A stretch of DNA of 64,000 bases from Siphonodentalium dalli (lineage: Eukaryota; Mollusca; Scaphopoda; Gadilida; Siphonodentaliidae). The translations under genes and the position numbers were made by a program. Below the pieces are notes generated by a model. The model did no database searches, had not been told where the DNA came from, and worked only from the letters and a program-made list of their open reading frames with translations. The stretch is taken from the NCBI GenBank assembly GCA_032622095.1, contig CP136068.1, forward strand, positions 185,386,796 to 185,450,795. The letters are read 5' to 3'. How positions within the stretch are numbered: position 1 is the first letter of the stretch; each line of letters opens with the position of its first letter. This document shows positions 11,100 to 23,459 of the stretch, in pieces.

Positions 11100-11526
11100 T
11101 TATTACACGCTTCGCGTCCTAGAATCCGTGCATTAAAAATACAGGATTAGAAGGTTTATTTAGGCTCATACAGGGCGTGTTTGTCATGTGTGATGATTCT
11201 TTTATTTAAATAGTTCCAGTTTCATGGTTGAGGCGAACGTCATGTACGTCATTTTACGCCAACGAGATGCGTATGGAACGTTTCCATACGGATTTGTAAA
11301 TATGGAACGGCAATAACACTGTACTTCTAGGAACAAGCGTGTAATAAATATATATATACCTTTTCGGACGTTGGAAGAACATACTGTTTTTCCTGGATAT
11401 CTTCAGATTAGCCGAACACCTCGAAAATGACATCTTTAGAACAAAATACCGGTATTTTTTCTTAACAGCACAAGTTTTGCATAACAACATCATAGCAATT
11501 CAGCAGGACACACCAGCAACATAACA
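11100..11526. other. Non-coding stretch, nothing recognised
   Basis: No repeats or convincing frames. A short inverted pair GGAACGTTTCC occurs near 11276. Confidence 0.4.
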
Positions 11527-11825
11527 CATTAGCAGGGCCACTTGACCAGGGGTCATAACTCTATCCAGTCGCAGGACCACCCGACCAGTGGTTACAACTC
11601 TATTTGTTAGCAGGACCACTTGACCAGGGGTCATTACTCTATTCATTAGCAGGACCACTTGCTCAGGGGTCATAACTCTATTCATTAGCAGACAACTTTA
11701 CCAAGGGTCATAAGTCTATTCATTGGCAGGCCCACTTGATCAGGGGCCATAACTCTATCCATTAGCAGGACCGCTTACACAGGGGTCATAACTCTATTCA
11801 TTAGCAGGACCGCTTGATCATGGGT
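11527..11825. repeat. ~42-bp minisatellite, about 7 copies
   Basis: The unit reads approximately AGCAGGACCACTTGACCAGG, then GGTCATAACTCTATTCATT. Copies are 80-90% alike by eye. The open minus-strand frame across it is a by-product of the repeat. Confidence 0.85.
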
Positions 11826-12425
11826 GGAGTTTGATAGAGCTGATTTCGGGTTGAATCAAGGTTGAGTCTTTCTGGGGAATTAGCATTTATTTTCACAATA
11901 GAAATATACGGACATTCCGGTATAGCACACAAACAATTGGAACTCCAGTTGTAATATGTGAAATGACTGAATGATGGAGTTCCAAAACATAAAGTGCCAT
12001 AACATAGTTTTACAAATTCTTATATACAAAGCATGCACAGCCTCAGGTGTGAATTAACGACGCGAGATTAGATTAACAAATTTGCATATAAAATATCCGA
12101 TCACTACAATGGCATTAGCAGTTTGACAGATAAGTTATTATTAAAAGTAAAGCTTAGAATACGTGCGATGAATGGTAATTGATGAGCACATGCTTGGGCA
12201 AGAATTAACAAGTTGCATAAGAATAGCCAGCTGATTAATACAAAGAAATGTTGTAATTTCGAGAAAGCCTAATCTAACAAAGCAATGAACCTAACGCGAA
12301 TACTATAGCAACGAATATCTGATACAGGCAAAAATCAATGTAGATAAACAAGGTAATAATTGTCCAAAACTTAGCACTCTGACAAGGAGACTAAAAGAAT
12401 GAAAGCTAGAGGTAGTATCATATCC
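11826..12425. other. Non-coding stretch, nothing recognised
   Basis: AT-rich with no identifiable element. Confidence 0.4.
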
Positions 12426-12678
12426 AAGCCTTGAAATAGTGTGCCTGTCATTTGTAGAATGAGGTCCCAAGAGGGTGAATTTAGTGATGCTACCCCGCAT
12501 AGCGTGCTAGCATCACCAAATGCACCCTCTGGGGACCTCATTCTGCTGAGGTGTAAGCAGAATGAGGTCCCCAGAGGGTGACTTTGGTGATGCTAGGCGG
12601 CTATGCGGGGTAGCATGACTAAATTCACCCTCTGTGGACCTCATTCTGCAAATGACAGGCAAACTATTTCAACGCTTG
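12426..12678. mobile_element. Two-hairpin MITE, most complete copy (GACCTCATTCTG family)
   Basis: Terminal inverted repeats CAAGCCTTGAAATAGTGTGC ... and ...GACAGGCAAACTATTTCAAC GCTTG enclose two adjacent hairpins. Each hairpin starts with AGAATGAGGTCC and ends with GGACCTCATTCTG around a GC-rich centre. Single-hairpin or damaged relatives lie at 1632-1757, ~23460-23560 and ~23761-23830. No target duplication could be fixed by eye, so the superfamily is unknown. Confidence 0.75.
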
Positions 12679-13075
12679 ATCCTATCACAAACACTTGGGG
12701 ATAACTTTGTAATCAAATCTTAATCTTGGGGCTGTGTTAGAATCGGGGATTTGTCCAATGGTTTTGCCAGAGTTATAAGTCTTTTTTGACTTTAAAAAAA
12801 TAGAAAAGAAGTTTTGTTTGTTTTCAGATTATAAACTAAACTGTTTAGGTAGATTGAGAGAATTAGCTTAGATGTTAACATAGTTTATTTCATTACAAAT
12901 AAATAATAATTCATATAATGTTGATATAAAATAGTCACCCAATAAATGCATTTGGCTTAAAGGGGTACCAACTCTTCATATAAGAAGTTTTATATAGTTT
13001 CCTGTGTTTACAATAATAAATATGAATCGAAGACCCATAACTGGAAAAACATCTATCATTTAATATTAATATCAT
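12679..13075. other. Non-coding AT-rich DNA with a foldback-family fragment
   Basis: About 12955-13075 contains an arm fragment of the 598-1137 family (AAAGGGGTACC..., ATGAATCGAAGACCCATAAC). The remainder is unremarkable. Confidence 0.45.
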
Positions 13076-13465
13076 TTAACCCTTTACCCAACAGAAGGGC
13101 CCTGTGCCAATGCATTCTCTTATATATGCGAGTCGACCATAGGTCGCCTCGCATATATAAGAGAATGCAATGGCTTAACACATTAAAAATTATAAAATTG
13201 TTAAAGAATGTAAGAAAAAATGGTAAAAAAAGATTTTTTTTAGGCCAATGCATTCTCTTATATATGCGAGGCGACCTATGGTCGACTCGCATATATAAGA
13301 GAATGCATTGGCACAGGGCATAACTGTAACTATCACAATGTGGTCAAGGAGCCGATTCCAATGATATCCATATTTGTATGGTTCTATTGAGACAGACCAA
13401 AGATATTTTAGGCTGTTGAAGCTTTATTTGGCCGGTTTTGGCCGGTTTGTTGGCTAAATGGTTAA
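13076..13465 (+). mobile_element. piggyBac-like MITE, copy 2
   Basis: TTAA|CCCTTTACCCAACA on the left and TGTTGGCTAAATGG|TTAA on the right (two mismatches in the right terminus). The interior repeats the double hairpin module and 3' part of copy 1 in the same orientation. The terminal mismatches suggest it is older than the copies at 2500 and 58745. Confidence 0.85.
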
Positions 13466-14436
13466 TATTGATTTAGTTATTTCGTATTTTCTGGAATAAT
13501 ATACATACAATCAATTTGTGACATTTCACGGTTGACGTTCGATCGGAGCGTACCATGCATTATAACCCTATTTAAAATTAAAAAAAATAGTAACGAAAAA
13601 AATCCCCCTTGATTATCGCATTATATATAGAGGATCTCAAATGAGTCGCAATCCTATACGAAATGTATTAACCGAGTGTACTAAATTATATTCGAGTCGA
13701 GCTAAAGCAAGGAAAAACGATCTCGAAACGGCTGGGTTGAAAACAAATTAATATTGATATTTCCTTATCACTTCCAAATTTAAGTGGAAGTAAGACATCT
13801 TCAAGAACAAATATAGTTCCATTTTAAATGTGTCTTTTTATGTTGCCAAAAATTAGTCAACCACCTTATCACCCATGTTTATCTCACAGTCAACACTTAA
13901 TAACCCAACACAAATTGAATATTATAATTATAATCTAATTAACACAATAAATGTTCCGACTTTGGCATCAAATCATCGCGCTAAACTCGTCGCGATATTA
14001 CACGTGTGTCTTACTAAAAATATGTGGCCGTGTTTAGGAACTAATTATGTGATGAAAGAAAATATCGATATAAAATCAATTTTAATTGTTAGAAGCGTTT
14101 CCTGACAGGTGCGTACTACTCATAACAATTATTGTATACCACGGAAACCGGGGGGGGGGGTCGGGAAAAATTTTCAGGCACGTATACTGATTATTACTTT
14201 TCGACCCTTGTTGGGACCCACCCACCCCCGCGTCCAATTTGTTTTCCGTTTTCGGCATTTTTTCTCGATCATTTTTGGACACCCACCCCCGCTTTTAACA
14301 CTAACACAGAGATTTGCGGGGGGGGGGGGGGGAATTCACTGTAAACAGCTGTATATGAATTTATGTGCATACTATTTGTCATGGATGTTAACATTGACAT
14401 GTACATAGTCATTCGGCCAAAAAAACATGGCTGCCA
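13466..14436. other. Non-coding DNA with two G-tracts
   Basis: Only fragments are recognisable: a foldback-family end near 14060-14110, and G runs at about 14150-14160 and 14318-14332 separated by C-rich sequence (CCCACCCACCCCCGCG). No gene is supported; overlapping open frames on both strands are caused by homopolymers. Confidence 0.5.
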
Positions 14437-15210
14437 GCTGTCGAGAACATATGCTAAATGGACACACATATACAACGATAAATATATATTAATATGAGTC
14501 GAGGACATATGCTAAATGGACACACATATACAAAGATAAATATATATTAATATGAGTCGAGGACATATGCTAAATGGACACACATATACAAAGATGAATA
14601 GATATTAATATGATAACTATACATAAAATAGTATTTGGCTGTCAGCTGTCGAGAACATATGCTAAATGGACACACATATACAACGATAAATATATATTAA
14701 TATGAGTCGAGGACATATGCTAAATGGACACACATATACAACGATAAATATATATTAATATGAGTCGAGGACATATGCTAAATGGACACACATATACAAA
14801 GATAAATATATATTAATATGAGTCGAGGACATATGCTAAATGGACACACATATACAAAGATAAATATATATTAATATGAGTCGAGGACATATGCTAAATG
14901 GACACACATATACAAAGATGAATAGATATTAATATGATAACTATACATAAAATAGTATTTGGCTGTCAGCTGTCGAGAACATATGCTAAATGGACACACA
15001 TATACAACGATAAATATATATTAATATGAGTCGAGGACATATGCTAAATGGACACACATATACAACGATAAATATATATTAATATGAGTCGAGGACATAT
15101 GCTAAATGGACACACATATACAAAGATAAATATATATTAATATGAGTCGAGGACATATGCTAAATGGACACACATATACAAAGATGAATATATATTAATA
15201 TGAGTCGAGG
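14437..15210 (+). repeat. 58-bp satellite with higher-order blocks
   Basis: Monomer approximately TCGAGGACATATGCTAAATG, then GACACACATATACAAAGATA, then AATATATATTAATATGAG. Blocks of 3, 5 and 4-5 monomers are separated by the same ~37-bp spacer (ATAACTATACATAAAATAGT, then ATTTGGCTGTCAGCTG), so the array grew by copying blocks as well as monomers. Confidence 0.9.
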
Positions 15211-15402
15211 ATTTGGCTGTCAGTCACTTACTAGGTTACGTTCTGCGAGAAGTTCCCATATTCGTGACGTAACCTTTACAATATTCGTGACGTAATTAAT
15301 TAACGGATGTGGATTGGATAACGTTTAACACAGATCGTGTTCAAATCTATGTCGAGACGGGGAGTCAACTCAAGACACCCGCTGACTTTAGAACAAGAAA
15401 AC

Positions 15403-15900
15403 TATAGTCAGAAATGGTAACGCCCTGAAGATCATATTATTAGCCATGTGTAAAATATAACATAATTATATTGAATGTATGTATGTATTCATGAATGTAC
15501 CACCTCAGAACTCCGTTAAAACAACCGCTTATCACTGAAGGTTTCTCATTCACCACACCAGAAAGCCTCTAAATGCGGACCAAAAATCTACTAGTTAGAT
15601 TAAATACACCCCGATACTTCGCAATTCGACCTTTATTCTACATTCCAACTGAGACATACTTCTTCAGCAATGTTAGCTGTTATACTTACATTGTGTTCCC
15701 GCAATAAAATCTTCAAGAGTGGCCCAGCCATTGTTCACAACTATATATCGAAAGCATTTAACGCGGTCATAAAGGCTACATATTGCAAGACATCAGCGAA
15801 GATACATCCGCGAATACATACATTCTGCAAAAGGTCTAACCGGTACGCAATATAGCGAGTACGTTATTAATCAAAGTTACCCCATATCTACTATATGGCA
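15403..15900 (+). mobile_element. Diverged copy of the ACAAGAAAAC dispersed family
   Basis: It starts with ACAAGAAAACTATAGTCAGA like the elements at 33255, 60463 (reverse) and 61619, and keeps the landmarks GGTAACGCC, CTCAGAACTCCGTTAAAA, GGTTTCTCATTC and AGCCATTGTTCA. The right end is uncertain; a possible terminus (CCAGAGGGCGTAA) is seen near 16301. No coding capacity. Confidence 0.6.
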
Positions 15901-18448
15901 TCGCCACATCAGCCTCGCAGTATACACCCTAAAGGTGACACTCCGTAGTTTCTACAGGGATGGCTGCAGGAATAAGGGGGGCATCAATTCATAGATCAAT
16001 AACTCAAAAGTGAACTCACAAGACATACATTTCTATGCCAGAAAATGAAATTTTGGAGCAAAAATAAGCAATTTTTTGACCCATGTGGGACACAAATTTA
16101 ATGATTTTTCCGAGCATAGCCGCCTATGTTGTCTGGAAGAACACTATTTCCTCAAAATAATATAAAAAAAAGTACAAACTGATCACCACTGGGATTTTCA
16201 AAAATCTTGGTTTCATGCAGACGACAAAGTCACGCCGGTGTCTGAGGCCATTGTTTCGAAGGAATGGCTACTAACTTGACACTGTTAGGATCACCAGAGG
16301 GCGTAATAAAATTAATACATTTCTGGGACAAGTATATGCACATAATGTAGCATTTCATTTGCTATATTTTGCCTGAACTAATGATATCTTTTTATCTCAC
16401 GCATCTCACTTGCTTACCCCTTTACAAATTGAACATTTAGAATATATTTGAAGGTGTGATAATTTCAGGTACGCGTCTCGCGGGTGTAATGCATGTTTCA
16501 GATCGCCGGAAACATTTTCACATTCCATTCAATAAATCGTATATAAAACGACCTGTGTTGCTATAACAATACAGAGTCCCGTTCCACGTCACCTTTAGGT
16601 TTGAAATTGGAGAGATAAAATAGTCCAAATATGGGACCCAATATTCTGGGGTCACGTGGGACATGACATTCGGGGGTCACCTTGGGATGGGAGGGATATC
16701 TAGCAGCGCATCTGTGGATGAGTTCATCTTTATCTAATTACATATGTCATCTTATAGATCGGCTCTATATCTCGGATTTCACAGTCTATATATGGCACCA
16801 TGTCTACTGTTACATTTAACATCTAACACCGAATGTATATTTAGAATCGGTAAGCCGAGCATTGTAAATCATACTGCACGACACCTGTCTATATTAATGG
16901 CTTTTGTGTTATGTTACAAACACGCTGCAGCGTGGCTTGAGATAATTTTGAGGTGCTCAAAAGTATGCGTATCGGGTGTAAAGTTCGGGTTTAATGAACG
17001 TTACAACTGAATTGATATAGGCCGGAAAAATAGTGTTCACCTTCCGAACCCATACACGATATCATCATGTGTTCACCTTCCGAACCCATACCCGACATAC
17101 CCGATATCATCATATCACAAAGGTTAATGACTGTTATAGGCCAAAGCTTTATGGTGTAAGTTCACATACTGGAAGTTTTGCCTGGTAAACATGCAGCCAT
17201 ACTATTACCAATACCAAATCAGTTGACGCGAAAATTCTCTTCACAAGGTTACGCGTAAGTAATCACAAGCTTGAGATTGAGAAGGGAAGACACAAACAGC
17301 CCCCGTCAGAAATAGAGGATAGAATATGTCCTGTCAGAAAGACAAACTCGGTTGAGACCGGATCACACTTTGTTATGAATGTCCGGCAAACGAAAACATT
17401 CGCATTAGTTGTTTCGCAGCAAAGTATATAACGGATTTCCATAGAACGACAGAAGACAATAAATTTAATTATATAATGGAAAATAGGCACATTGATACCA
17501 TAAATATCATATGCGACATGATCCGGTCCTTCTTTGAAAAACGGCCGAGTTCATCAACTGCATACTAATTATAAGAACAACTTGTGAGTGAGTATACTGA
17601 ATATAAATTTTGACTGAGTCGGGTTTTTGTTTAATTCGTGCTATTATTGTACATGTATGTTTTATATTATATGTTATATGTTTGCAACTGCCCATTGCAG
17701 TGTTATTGCTATAAAATCTTGTACAATTCATCACATACGACTGAAGCATAATAGCATATACATGTATGAACGACAAGCCACTTACACATCCACACTTAAA
17801 ATTATTTGTATACCATAATTGTCTGTTCTATTGTGTGTATAACACCCATTTTGTAAACTTCATCTTTACACCCCACTGTGGGCATACAGCTCCCTACTGT
17901 GGGTATACATTTCTACTGTGGGTGTAAATGCTCAAACGTATTTTCATGTGTTAAACGTTTATACCCATAGTAGAACTACATCGTAGTTAGCAAAATAGTT
18001 AATATGTCACATTCATTTAAAATTGGAAGTTGTCATAATTTCACTTAGATATGAGGAACATTGCCGACATTGCAATCAAATGTAGCTTGCTTGTGCTATA
18101 TTAACTAGGAAACATATGAATGATAATTCCAAGTGACTGATCGCTCAGAAACAGGATGACGTCGTGACGTTAATGTAAGCATCACTACGCGTGATGCACA
18201 TTCCTTATAGCGTCGTGTTTGTGTCTCTGCGTGAGGATACACATTCAAAGTAAACAGTGGGGTAGTTGAATTTGCGAACAAAATTAACTAGAATGAAACT
18301 GAAATTGCACTGCAATTTCGATACTTCCATGTTCGCCAATGACGGAAATTGTGTCACGTAATAAATCGTCAGTTTTCAGAAGACACATATCGGTAGCTGT
18401 AGCTCTGTAGCTAGCTCATAGTAATACTCGGCAACCACAGATTCTATC
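15901..18448. other. Non-coding DNA with a few dispersed-repeat fragments
   Basis: A short duplication (GTGTTCACCTTCCGAACCCA) occurs at about 17034 and 17069. At 17850-17990 there is a fragment with repeated CTACTGTGGGTATAC and an inverted TATACCCATAGTAGAACTAC that recurs at about 35290-35405. No gene is supported. Confidence 0.5.
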
Positions 18449-18550
18449 CACCAAATTCCATCAAAATCTGCACCAAAACAATTTTAGATACATACCAACA
18501 CGCCCGTGCTCCCAAAACGGAAGTGAAATCAGTAAAATGTATTATAAATA
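18449..18550 (+). repeat. Fragment of the ~630-bp repeat, detached from the main array
   Basis: It resembles 20604-20700 (AAATTCCATCAAAATCTGC, ACACGCCCGTGCTCCCAAAA, CGGAAGTGAAATC). It lies immediately before the 127-bp minisatellite, which has apparently expanded between parts of this repeat. Confidence 0.65.
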
Positions 18551-19715
18551 GGTAATACTCACCCACTATCCCATCCCGCCACCCATAGTATCTTATGCGC
18601 CGCAGGCGCTCGTATATATGTAGTACCCACCCATCATCCCATCCCGCCACCTATAGTATCTTATGCGCCGCAGGCGCTCGTATATATGTACCACCCGCCA
18701 CCCCCGCCACCCATAGTATCATATGCGCCGCAGGCGCTCGTATATAGGTAGTACCCACCACCACACCATCCCGCCACCTATAGTATCTTATGCGCCGCAG
18801 GCGCTCGTATATATGTACCACCCGCCACCCCCGCCACCCATAGTATCATATGCGCCGCAGGCGCTCGTATATAGGTAGTACCCACCACCACACCATCCCG
18901 CCACCTATAGTATCTTATGCGCCGCAGGCGCTCGTATATATGTACCACCCGCCACCCCCGCCACCCATAGTATCATATGCGCCGCAGGCGCTCGTATATA
19001 GGTAGTACCCTCCACCACACCATCCCGCCACCTATAGTATCTTATGCGCCGCAGGCGCTCGTATATATGTACCACCCGCCACCCCCGCCACCCATAGTAT
19101 CATATGCGCCGCAGGCGTTCGTATATAGGTAGTACCCACCACCACACCATCCCGCCACCTATAGTATCTTATGCGCCGCAGGCGCTCGTATATATGTACC
19201 ACCCGCCACCCCCGCCACCCATAGTATCATATGCGCCGCAGGCGCTCGTATATAGGTAGTACCCACCACCACACCATCCCGCCACCTATAGTATCTTATG
19301 CGCCGCAGGCGCTCGTATATATGTACCACCCGCCACCCCCGCCACCCATAGTATCATATGCGCCGCAGGCGCTCGTATATAGGTAGTACCCACCACCACA
19401 CCATCCCGCCACCCATAGTATCTTATGCGACGCAGTCGCTCGTATATAGGTAGTACCCACCACCACATCCCGCCACCCATAGTATCTTATGCGACGCAGT
19501 CGCTCGTATATAGGTAGTACCCACCACCACACCATCCCGCCACCCATAGTATCTTATGCGACGCAGTCGCTCGTATATAGGTAGTACCCACCACCACATC
19601 CCGCCACCCATAGTATCTTATGCGACGCAGTCGCTCGTATATAGGTAGTACCCACCACCACATCCCGCCACCCATAGTATCTTATGCGACGCAGTCGCTC
19701 GTATATAGGTAGTAC
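18551..19715. repeat. Minisatellite with 127-bp dimer, then ~62-65-bp monomers
   Basis: Each monomer has a small palindrome GCGCCGCAGGCGC flanked by TCGTATATA and TAGTATCTTATG. Up to about 19420, two monomer types alternate with a strict 127-bp period (18691, 18818, 18945 and on). Beyond that the palindrome is replaced by GCGACGCAGTCGC, a compensated change in both arms, and the period becomes a monomer. Long minus-strand frames full of WVLPIYERLRRIRYYGWRD are repeat translation: the period is not a multiple of three and several frames are open. Confidence 0.9.
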
Positions 19716-19860
19716 TATAGTGTGAATAAATGAAATCCTTTTCTATCTACTGTCTGACACAGCAGAACCCAATGCTGGTCGTATATAGGTAGTACCATAG
19801 TGTGAATAAATGAAATCCTTTTCTATCTACTGTCTGACACAGCAGAACCCAATGCTGGTC
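19701..19860 (+). repeat. 80-bp tandem duplication at the array edge
   Basis: GTATATAGGTAGTAC...CAGAACCCAATGCTGGTC occurs twice, 80 bp apart, with a single visible difference. The duplicated block includes the last 15-20 bp of the neighbouring minisatellite, capturing the array boundary in an amplification step. Confidence 0.85.
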
Positions 19861-20159
19861 GGCACCGACAATAAAATGGCCATGATCAAGCTTGTTTGAT
19901 CGTAGCCGCGACATTTGGTATCAATTACCGTTGTAGGTCACCCTCGATCGACGCCATATGTGTAGGCGCAATCTAATCGCATAGATCTCGGCAGCGGACA
20001 GTGCCCTGCTGTGACAAAGGAGTACGCCCGAATCTGTTTGATAGGTGTCTGGACACCCATAATGTGGATTATTGGCTGTGTCAATATCCATGATTATTGT
20101 GCAAGGAGACTGTGCTCCAAAAAAAACGTACAGGCTTGCAATATACCAATTCTGTTTAT

Positions 20160-21900
20160 CTTAGACGTTGGTATGAGGTGAGGCCCAAGTCCGGAAGTGC
20201 GAACCCTATAATTATTTGGTGGTTCATAGCACACATAAATGCGCAAATAACTAAAAAAGTCCGAACTCGATATCCTAAGCCGTTTCGGAGGAGATACTGG
20301 AACAACAATAAAACAGATAAAGAGCGTTGTTTCATAACGTCAAGGTTACACGAAATTCCCAATTTGTGCATCGACTGTGTATACTCAATGACTATGCAGG
20401 TGTGAAATTTCAAATCAATTGGCTGAGCCGTTTCTACGACAAGATAAATCAAACATCGATTTAGCAATTTTGCAAGGCATTTTAGGGGCGCAAAAACCCC
20501 ATAAAAATCTGGTTTTCAAGCAGCCATAACTCTAGAAGCTTAAGTCCGATTTTAAAAATTCAAGTGGCATAGTGATCAGCGACAGCTAGAAATGATGTAC
20601 ACCAAATTTCATTAAATTCTGCGCCAAAATAGTTTTGAGATACATACCCACACGCCCGTTCCCCCAAACCGGAAGTGATATCCGTTAACTATATATATCG
20701 TTCGAGAGCCCAGAGTTTGCTGCATATCATGCAAAAAGTCCCAACTCGATATCTCAAGCTCTTCTGGATTTCATATAAAGAGCGTTGTTTTATCCTTCGA
20801 CCAGTAGGGAACTTTTAAACCGGAAGTGCGAACCCTATAATTTTTTGGTGGTACATAACACACATAAATGCGCAAATAATGAAAAAAGTCCGAACTCGAT
20901 ATCTCAAGCCGTTTCGGAGCAGATACTGGAACAACAATAAAACAGATAAAGAGCGTTATTTCCAAAGGTCAAGGTCACACGAAATTCCCTATTTGTGCAT
21001 CGACTGTGTATACGCAATGACTATGCAGGTATGAAATTTTAAATCAATTGGCTGAGCCGTTTCTACGACAAGAGAAATCAAACATCGATTTTGCAATTTT
21101 GCAAGGCATTTTAGGGGCGCAAAAAAAAACATAAAAATCTGGTTTTCAAGCAGCCATAACTCTAGAAGTTTAAGTCAGATTTTAAAAATTCAAGTGGCAT
21201 AGTGATCAGCGCGACAGCTAGTGATGACGTCCACCAAATTTCATTGAAATCTGCGCCAAAATAGTTTTTGAGATACATACCCACACGCCCGTTCTCCCAA
21301 ACCGGAAGTGAAATCCATTAACTATATATATCATTAAAGAGCGCAGAGTTTGCTGCACATCATGCAAAAAGTCCCAACTCGATACCTGAAGCCCTTCTGG
21401 ATTTCATATAAAGAGCGTTATTTTATCCTTCGACCAGTAGCGAACTTTTAAACCGGAAGTGCGAACCCTATAATTGTTCGGCGGTACATAACACACATAA
21501 ATGCGCAAATAATGAAAAAAGTCCGATCTCGATATCTCAAGCCGTTTCGGAGAAGATACTGGAACAACAATAAAACAGATAAAGAGCGTTGTTTCCAAAG
21601 GTCAAGGTCAGACGAAATTCCCTAATATGCATCGACTTCGTATACCACATGGCTATGAAGGTACCAAATTTCAATTCAATCGGTCAAGCTATTTTGACGA
21701 TATAAGAGTTCAAACATCGATTTTGCAAGTTACTTTTGTGTCGCGAAAAACACCCAAATATCAACAAAATGGCGATAACTCCGAAGGTCAAGGTCGGACG
21801 AAATTCTCAATAGGCCATTTAGCGAGATCTTCCAAGGTTTTATACTGAAGAAAAAAACCGCAAGTGAATCGGATCAGCCGTTCTCGAGATTAAGGGGTGT
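20160..21900 (+). repeat. ~630-bp tandem repeat, about 2.7 copies
   Basis: The landmark CCGGAAGTGCGAACCCTATA starts at 20191, 20820 and 21453 (periods 629 and 633). Each unit has repeated 'AAAGTCC(G/C)AACTCGATAT', 'GAGCGTT', 'TCAAGG(T)CA' and 'AAATTTCATT' phrases, so it is itself built from diverged sub-repeats. Several 60-100-residue frames occur on both strands but are not conserved between units. It ends near a poly-A-rich stretch at ~21920. Confidence 0.85.
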
Positions 21901-22071
21901 TATTGGAAAGATAAGTAAAAAAAAAGAAAACAAAAAAAGAATAATAAAAGCCAGAAGAATTACAATATACTTCCATGTTAACACATGGAAGTATAATAAT
22001 TATGGCATAAATAAAATACGCGCATATTACCCGAGAGTACAACATTTTCACCACTCCCACTCGCCAATAGG

Positions 22072-22441
22072 GCTGAATAGGTAACTCTCACTGGTTTTCT
22101 GTGATAAAGCTACCCATGTTCCTGAAATTGTGATAAAGTTACTCAGGTTGGAGAGGATTGTGATAAAGTTACCCAGGTTTAGCAACAAATTATTCATTTT
22201 TGCAATCAAAATGACGAGCTATGGTTCTAATATATCTTAATGTGTGCTTAATAGGGGCTTTTACTTGCCAAAACTGAACAGTATTTCCCTCAGTCACTTT
22301 TAAATCAAGTTCTTATTGTGAGATTTCCTTAACCTGGGTAACTTTATCACAAATCTCTCAAACCTGGGAACTTTATCACAATTTCAGGAACCTGGGTAAC
22401 TTTATCACAGAAAACCGATGAGAGTGACCTAGCTATTCAGC
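22072..22441. mobile_element. TIR element with ~115-bp arms and 9-bp target duplication
   Basis: Ends GCTGAATAG...CTATTCAGC are flanked by GCCAATAGG at 22063-22071 and 22442-22450. Each arm carries three tandem phrases 'TGTGATAAAGTTACCCAGGTT'-like (~33-bp spacing). Long TIRs plus a 9-bp duplication are typical of Mutator-like elements; this 370-bp copy has no transposase, so it would be a MITE. Outer flanks (CCGAGAGTACAACATTTTCA on the left; GTGAAAATGTGGTATTCTCG on the right) are also inverted, so it sits inside an older inverted element spanning about 22030-22505. Confidence 0.8.
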
Positions 22442-22519
22442 GCCAATAGGCTCGTGGTTAAAACCACAATTCCACTCGTGGTGAAAATGTGGTATTCTCG
22501 GCTACTATGGGTGTATTCT

Positions 22520-22870
22520 ATATGTAACCAACTGGTTTTTCATTGGTTCTTAAGCTTGCCCAATAATTGTAACCAAAATAGAGAACCATTTGGTTCTTGG
22601 TAGCCATAATACCCGTTGGCTCTAGACCAGTTGGAACCTACACAGAACCAAATGATTCTTTTCGTGGTTCCCCATGATAAACCAATTTGTGAACCAATAT
22701 GTTCTGAACACGACTGTTGATTGCTCGTGTAAAACCTGTTTGGAAACAAAATGTCAAATTGCCATGCAGAGCCAATGGTTCAGAACTTTTGTCCCGCTTT
22801 TGTAACCAGTAGGTTCTGAATAGGATCATTGGTTCCACATGATGCAACCAATATATAAACAAGTATATAC
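22520..22870. repeat. Degenerate GAACCA/TGGTTC-rich stretch
   Basis: GGTTC, GAACC and AACCAA recur at short irregular intervals on both strands (for example AGAACCATTTGGTTCT), giving many small palindromes without a clean period. No gene is supported; its origin is unknown. Confidence 0.5.
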
Positions 22871-22900
22871 ACTGACAATGTCCACCGACTCTCGGGCGGG

Positions 22901-23390
22901 TACTCGGTTAAAGGTACTCAATCTGATTAAGCACCCCTAAATGACTATTTCTTTGGCTTCGGGGGGAAAAGATATTTGATTCGAGTCGAGGAACCCACCC
23001 TTCAAAGCTCAGTGATCAGATATCGATTTTTGAAATTTATGATTTTTTTTAGATGTGGTCCACTTCCACGTGCTCAAACGGACAAATTACGGACAAATTG
23101 CGGTTGTAAGATGGATAACTCGAAAATAATGTGGTTACTATTAACAATAATAACTACTTGATTTTAGAGTTATCCATCTTACACCCGCAATTTGTCCGTA
23201 ATTTGTCCGTTTGAGCACATGGAAGTGGACCATATCTCTAAAAATTAACAAATTTCAAAAATCGTTATCTGATCACTCTGAGCTTTGAAGGGTGGATTCC
23301 TCGACTCAAATCAAATATTTTTTACCCCCAAAGCCAAAGAAATAGTAATTTAGGAGCGTCTAATCGGATTGAGTACATTTAACGGGTGAG
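22901..23390. mobile_element. TIR element with ~200-bp arms
   Basis: The left arm (GTACTCAATCTGATTA, CTTTGGCTTCGG, GATCAGATATCGATTTTTGA, GTCCACTTCCACGTGCTCAA, AAGATGGATAACTC) is mirrored on the right up to TAATCGGATTGAGTAC. The centre is ~40 bp, so this is essentially one long hairpin. A one-armed relative is at 1319-1445. The target duplication is unclear. Confidence 0.8.
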
Positions 23391-23459
23391 TCCCACCCCG
23401 TGGCAACTGTAGTACGAGATCACATCGTTTGACTTTCAATCAAGCCTGATTATAGTGTG

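Noticed and set aside
13126-13323. Open frames on both strands (MRVDHRSPRIYKRMHW-like), also at 2397-2651 and 58820-59286
   Set aside because: They read through the palindromic hairpins of the piggyBac-like MITE, which is why the same peptide appears on both strands.
19286-19675. Overlapping minus-strand frames rich in YERLRRIRYYGWRD
   Set aside because: Repeat translation of the 62-65-bp minisatellite, open in more than one frame, with no start context or domain.
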